Shown here in pieces: positions 62,698-64,000 of a DNA stretch of 64,000 bases (position 1 is its first letter; the number at the start of each line of letters is the position of its first letter). Source of the stretch: Desulfosporosinus fructosivorans (GTDB taxonomy: Bacteria; Bacillota; Desulfitobacteriia; Desulfitobacteriales; Desulfitobacteriaceae); NCBI RefSeq assembly GCF_004766045.1, contig NZ_SPQQ01000006.1, positions 62,001 through 126,000 on the forward strand. Direction: 5' to 3'. Below the pieces are notes generated by a model. It was not told the origin of the DNA. It ran no database searches and saw only the letters and a program-made list of their open reading frames with translations. The position numbers were made by a program, and so were the translations under genes.

Positions 62698-64000
62698 TTG
62701 AAGACCTATGACACAAATCATCTTCGCAACGTCTGTCTTGTAGGGCATGGTGGAGCAGGAAAGTCTTCCCTCACGGAAACCTTTCTTTTCAATTCGGGTG
62801 CAATCAACCGTATTGGCAAAATTACAGAGGGAAACACCGTCTCGGATTATTTACCAGAAGAAGTGAAACACAAAGTGTCGATTAGTACGAGTCTTATTCC
62901 GATTGAGTGGCAAGGAGTTAAGGTGAATGTTCTCGATACCCCAGGATATTTAGATTTTTTTGGAGAAGTCAAAAGTGCTTTGCGCGTCGCCGAGTGTGGA
63001 ATTTTGGTGCTTTGCGGCGTGGCTGGACTAGAGGTTCAGGCAGAAATCACGTTGAATGTTATGGCAAAACAGAAGTTACCTCGAGTAGTCTTTGTCAACA
63101 AGCTGGATCGGAAGAATGCTAATTTTGGTAAGGTTTTGGATCAACTGAAAGATGCATATCCACATGAAAAGTTTGTTCCTTTGCAACTACCAGTCGGCCA
63201 AGAGGAAAGTTTCCAGGGTGTCATCGATATCATTGAGAATAAAGAGTATAACTACGAAGCCAATGGCAATGGTAAGTTCATAGTTAAGGAAGTTCCTGCT
63301 GAGTACCAGTTAGAGATCGAACTGTTAAGAGATCAATTAGCCGAAGCTGTTGCCGAAGCGGATGATGAAGTCTTGATGAAATATCTTGAAGGGGAAAGGC
63401 TAAATGAGGCTGATTTGCAAACGGCCTTGCGGATGGCGCTTAGACAAAATCTGGTTACTCCAGTACTTTGCGGCTCAGCATTTAGAAATATTGGTGTTGC
63501 AAATATCATGAATTTCTTAGTCGATTTTGTTCCAGCGCCAGAGATTGTCCCAGAGAAAGCGGCTTTAGTGTTCAAAACCCTAGCTGACCCTTACGTCGGG
63601 AAGATGTCGTTCTTCCGGGTTTATGGAGGGAAGTTTAGTGCAGAAACGATGGTCTATAACTCAAGTCGGGGATTAGATGAGAAGATTGGGCAACCGTTTT
63701 ATCTACGTGGTAAAACACAAGAACCGGTTGGGTCAGTTTCTGCAGGAGATATTGCCGTTGTAGCCAAATTACAAGAGGTGAGAACAGGAGATACCCTATG
63801 CGGAAAGGAACATCCAGTGAAGCTTCAGGGTATTGATTTTCCAGTCTCAACCTTAGCAGTGGCAATTGCGCCAAAGACTAAGGGGGATGAGGATAAACTA
63901 GGCAGTGCTTTAGTACGTTTAGCGGAAGAAGACCCCACAATTAAAATTAGTAAAAACACGGAAACGAAAGAGTTGCTATTAACAGGACTTGGGGAAATGC
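62698..64000 (+). CDS. Elongation factor G paralog, N-terminal part
   Basis: Runs off the window; 434 codons visible from the TTG at 62698 (AAGGAGGAG before). GTPase motifs: G1 GHGGAGKSSLTE, G3 DTPGYLDF, G4 NKLDR. The G1 form GHGGAGKSS and TVSDYLPEEVKHKVSI mark the EF-G2/FusA-like paralog group, not canonical EF-G (AHIDAGKTT). Domain II follows from about residue 290, and LLTGLGEM at the end opens domain III. Proposed in ribosome recycling or unknown. Confidence 0.92.
   Translation, partial: MKTYDTNHLRNVCLVGHGGAGKSSLTETFLFNSGAINRIGKITEGNTVSDYLPEEVKHKVSISTSLIPIEWQGVKVNVLDTPGYLDFFGEVKSALRVAECGILVLCGVAGLEVQAEITLNVMAKQKLPRVVFVNKLDRKNANFGKVLDQLKDAYPHEKFVPLQLPVGQEESFQGVIDIIENKEYNYEANGNGKFIVKEVPAEYQLEIELLRDQLAEAVAEADDEVLMKYLEGERLNEADLQTALRMALRQNLVTPVLCGSAFRNIGVANIMNFLVDFVPAPEIVPEKAALVFKTLADPYVGKMSFFRVYGGKFSAETMVYNSSRGLDEKIGQPFYLRGKTQEPVGSVSAGDIAVVAKLQEVRTGDTLCGKEHPVKLQGIDFPVSTLAVAIAPKTKGDEDKLGSALVRLAEEDPTIKISKNTETKELLLTGLGEM

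Overview
The window reads as chromosomal DNA of a spore-forming, strictly anaerobic Firmicute of class Clostridia, most like the Desulfosporosinus/Desulfitobacterium group (inference from gene content). Sporulation genes are scattered throughout: two spo0A genes, a 21-residue spoVM, the prkA-yhbH-spoVR operon, a pdaB-like deacetylase, two alpha/beta-type small acid-soluble spore proteins and spoVB. The anaerobic style comes from a [4Fe-4S] ferredoxin, a DUF1858-siroheme/Fe-S protein and corrinoid adenosyltransferase. Nearly all genes have strong AGGAGG-type ribosome sites, many with GTG or TTG starts, and stem-loop terminators are frequent. No rRNA, CRISPR array, prophage or intact insertion sequence was seen.

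Layout. 0-7 kb: folate (pabC end, fused pabAB), a lipoprotein, a dinG-type helicase, then psd-pssA for phosphatidylethanolamine synthesis. 7.1-7.65 kb: a structured GC-rich block with no convincing gene. 7.7-10.4 kb: small conserved genes including spoVM, then a zinc-ribbon peptide with a DUF1858/sulfite-reductase-like protein and a convergent ferredoxin. 10.7-17.6 kb: spo0A copy 1 followed by a five-gene oligopeptide ABC importer. 17.9-25.8 kb: a thymidylate kinase, an M50-like membrane protease, tRNA-Arg, a YitT protein, two TPR proteins, pdaB and cobO. 26-32.6 kb: glnA, then prkA-yhbH-spoVR. 32.7-39.7 kb: DedA, cyclophilin, a LysR regulator, an amidohydrolase, a short DnaA paralog, pfkA and pgi. 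39.8-44.6 kb: a SASP, spo0A copy 2, an FtsA-like protein with an unusual C-terminal extension, and lgt. 44.8-54.1 kb: panB, a winged-helix regulator, a probable 6S RNA, a phosphatase, a PLD-like lipoprotein, an M28 membrane peptidase, an RlmI-type methyltransferase and a Fur-family regulator. 54.3-59 kb: a TPR protein, then queD-DUF366-queE-folE-ypmA-surE. 59-64 kb: a second SASP, spoVB, iadA and the start of an EF-G paralog that runs off the window.

Themes. Spo0A copy 1 sits directly before the peptide importer, and the gap contains a perfect 0A box. The two spo0A genes share a nearly identical 30-bp promoter/0A-box block. Two dispersed intergenic repeat families (A: 3 copies; B: about 5 full or partial copies) punctuate the region. 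The most unusual items are the DnaA paralog without domains I/II, the FtsA-like protein with repeated VNG...GD modules, the helicase with a decayed exonuclease site, and the structured block at 7.1-7.6 kb.
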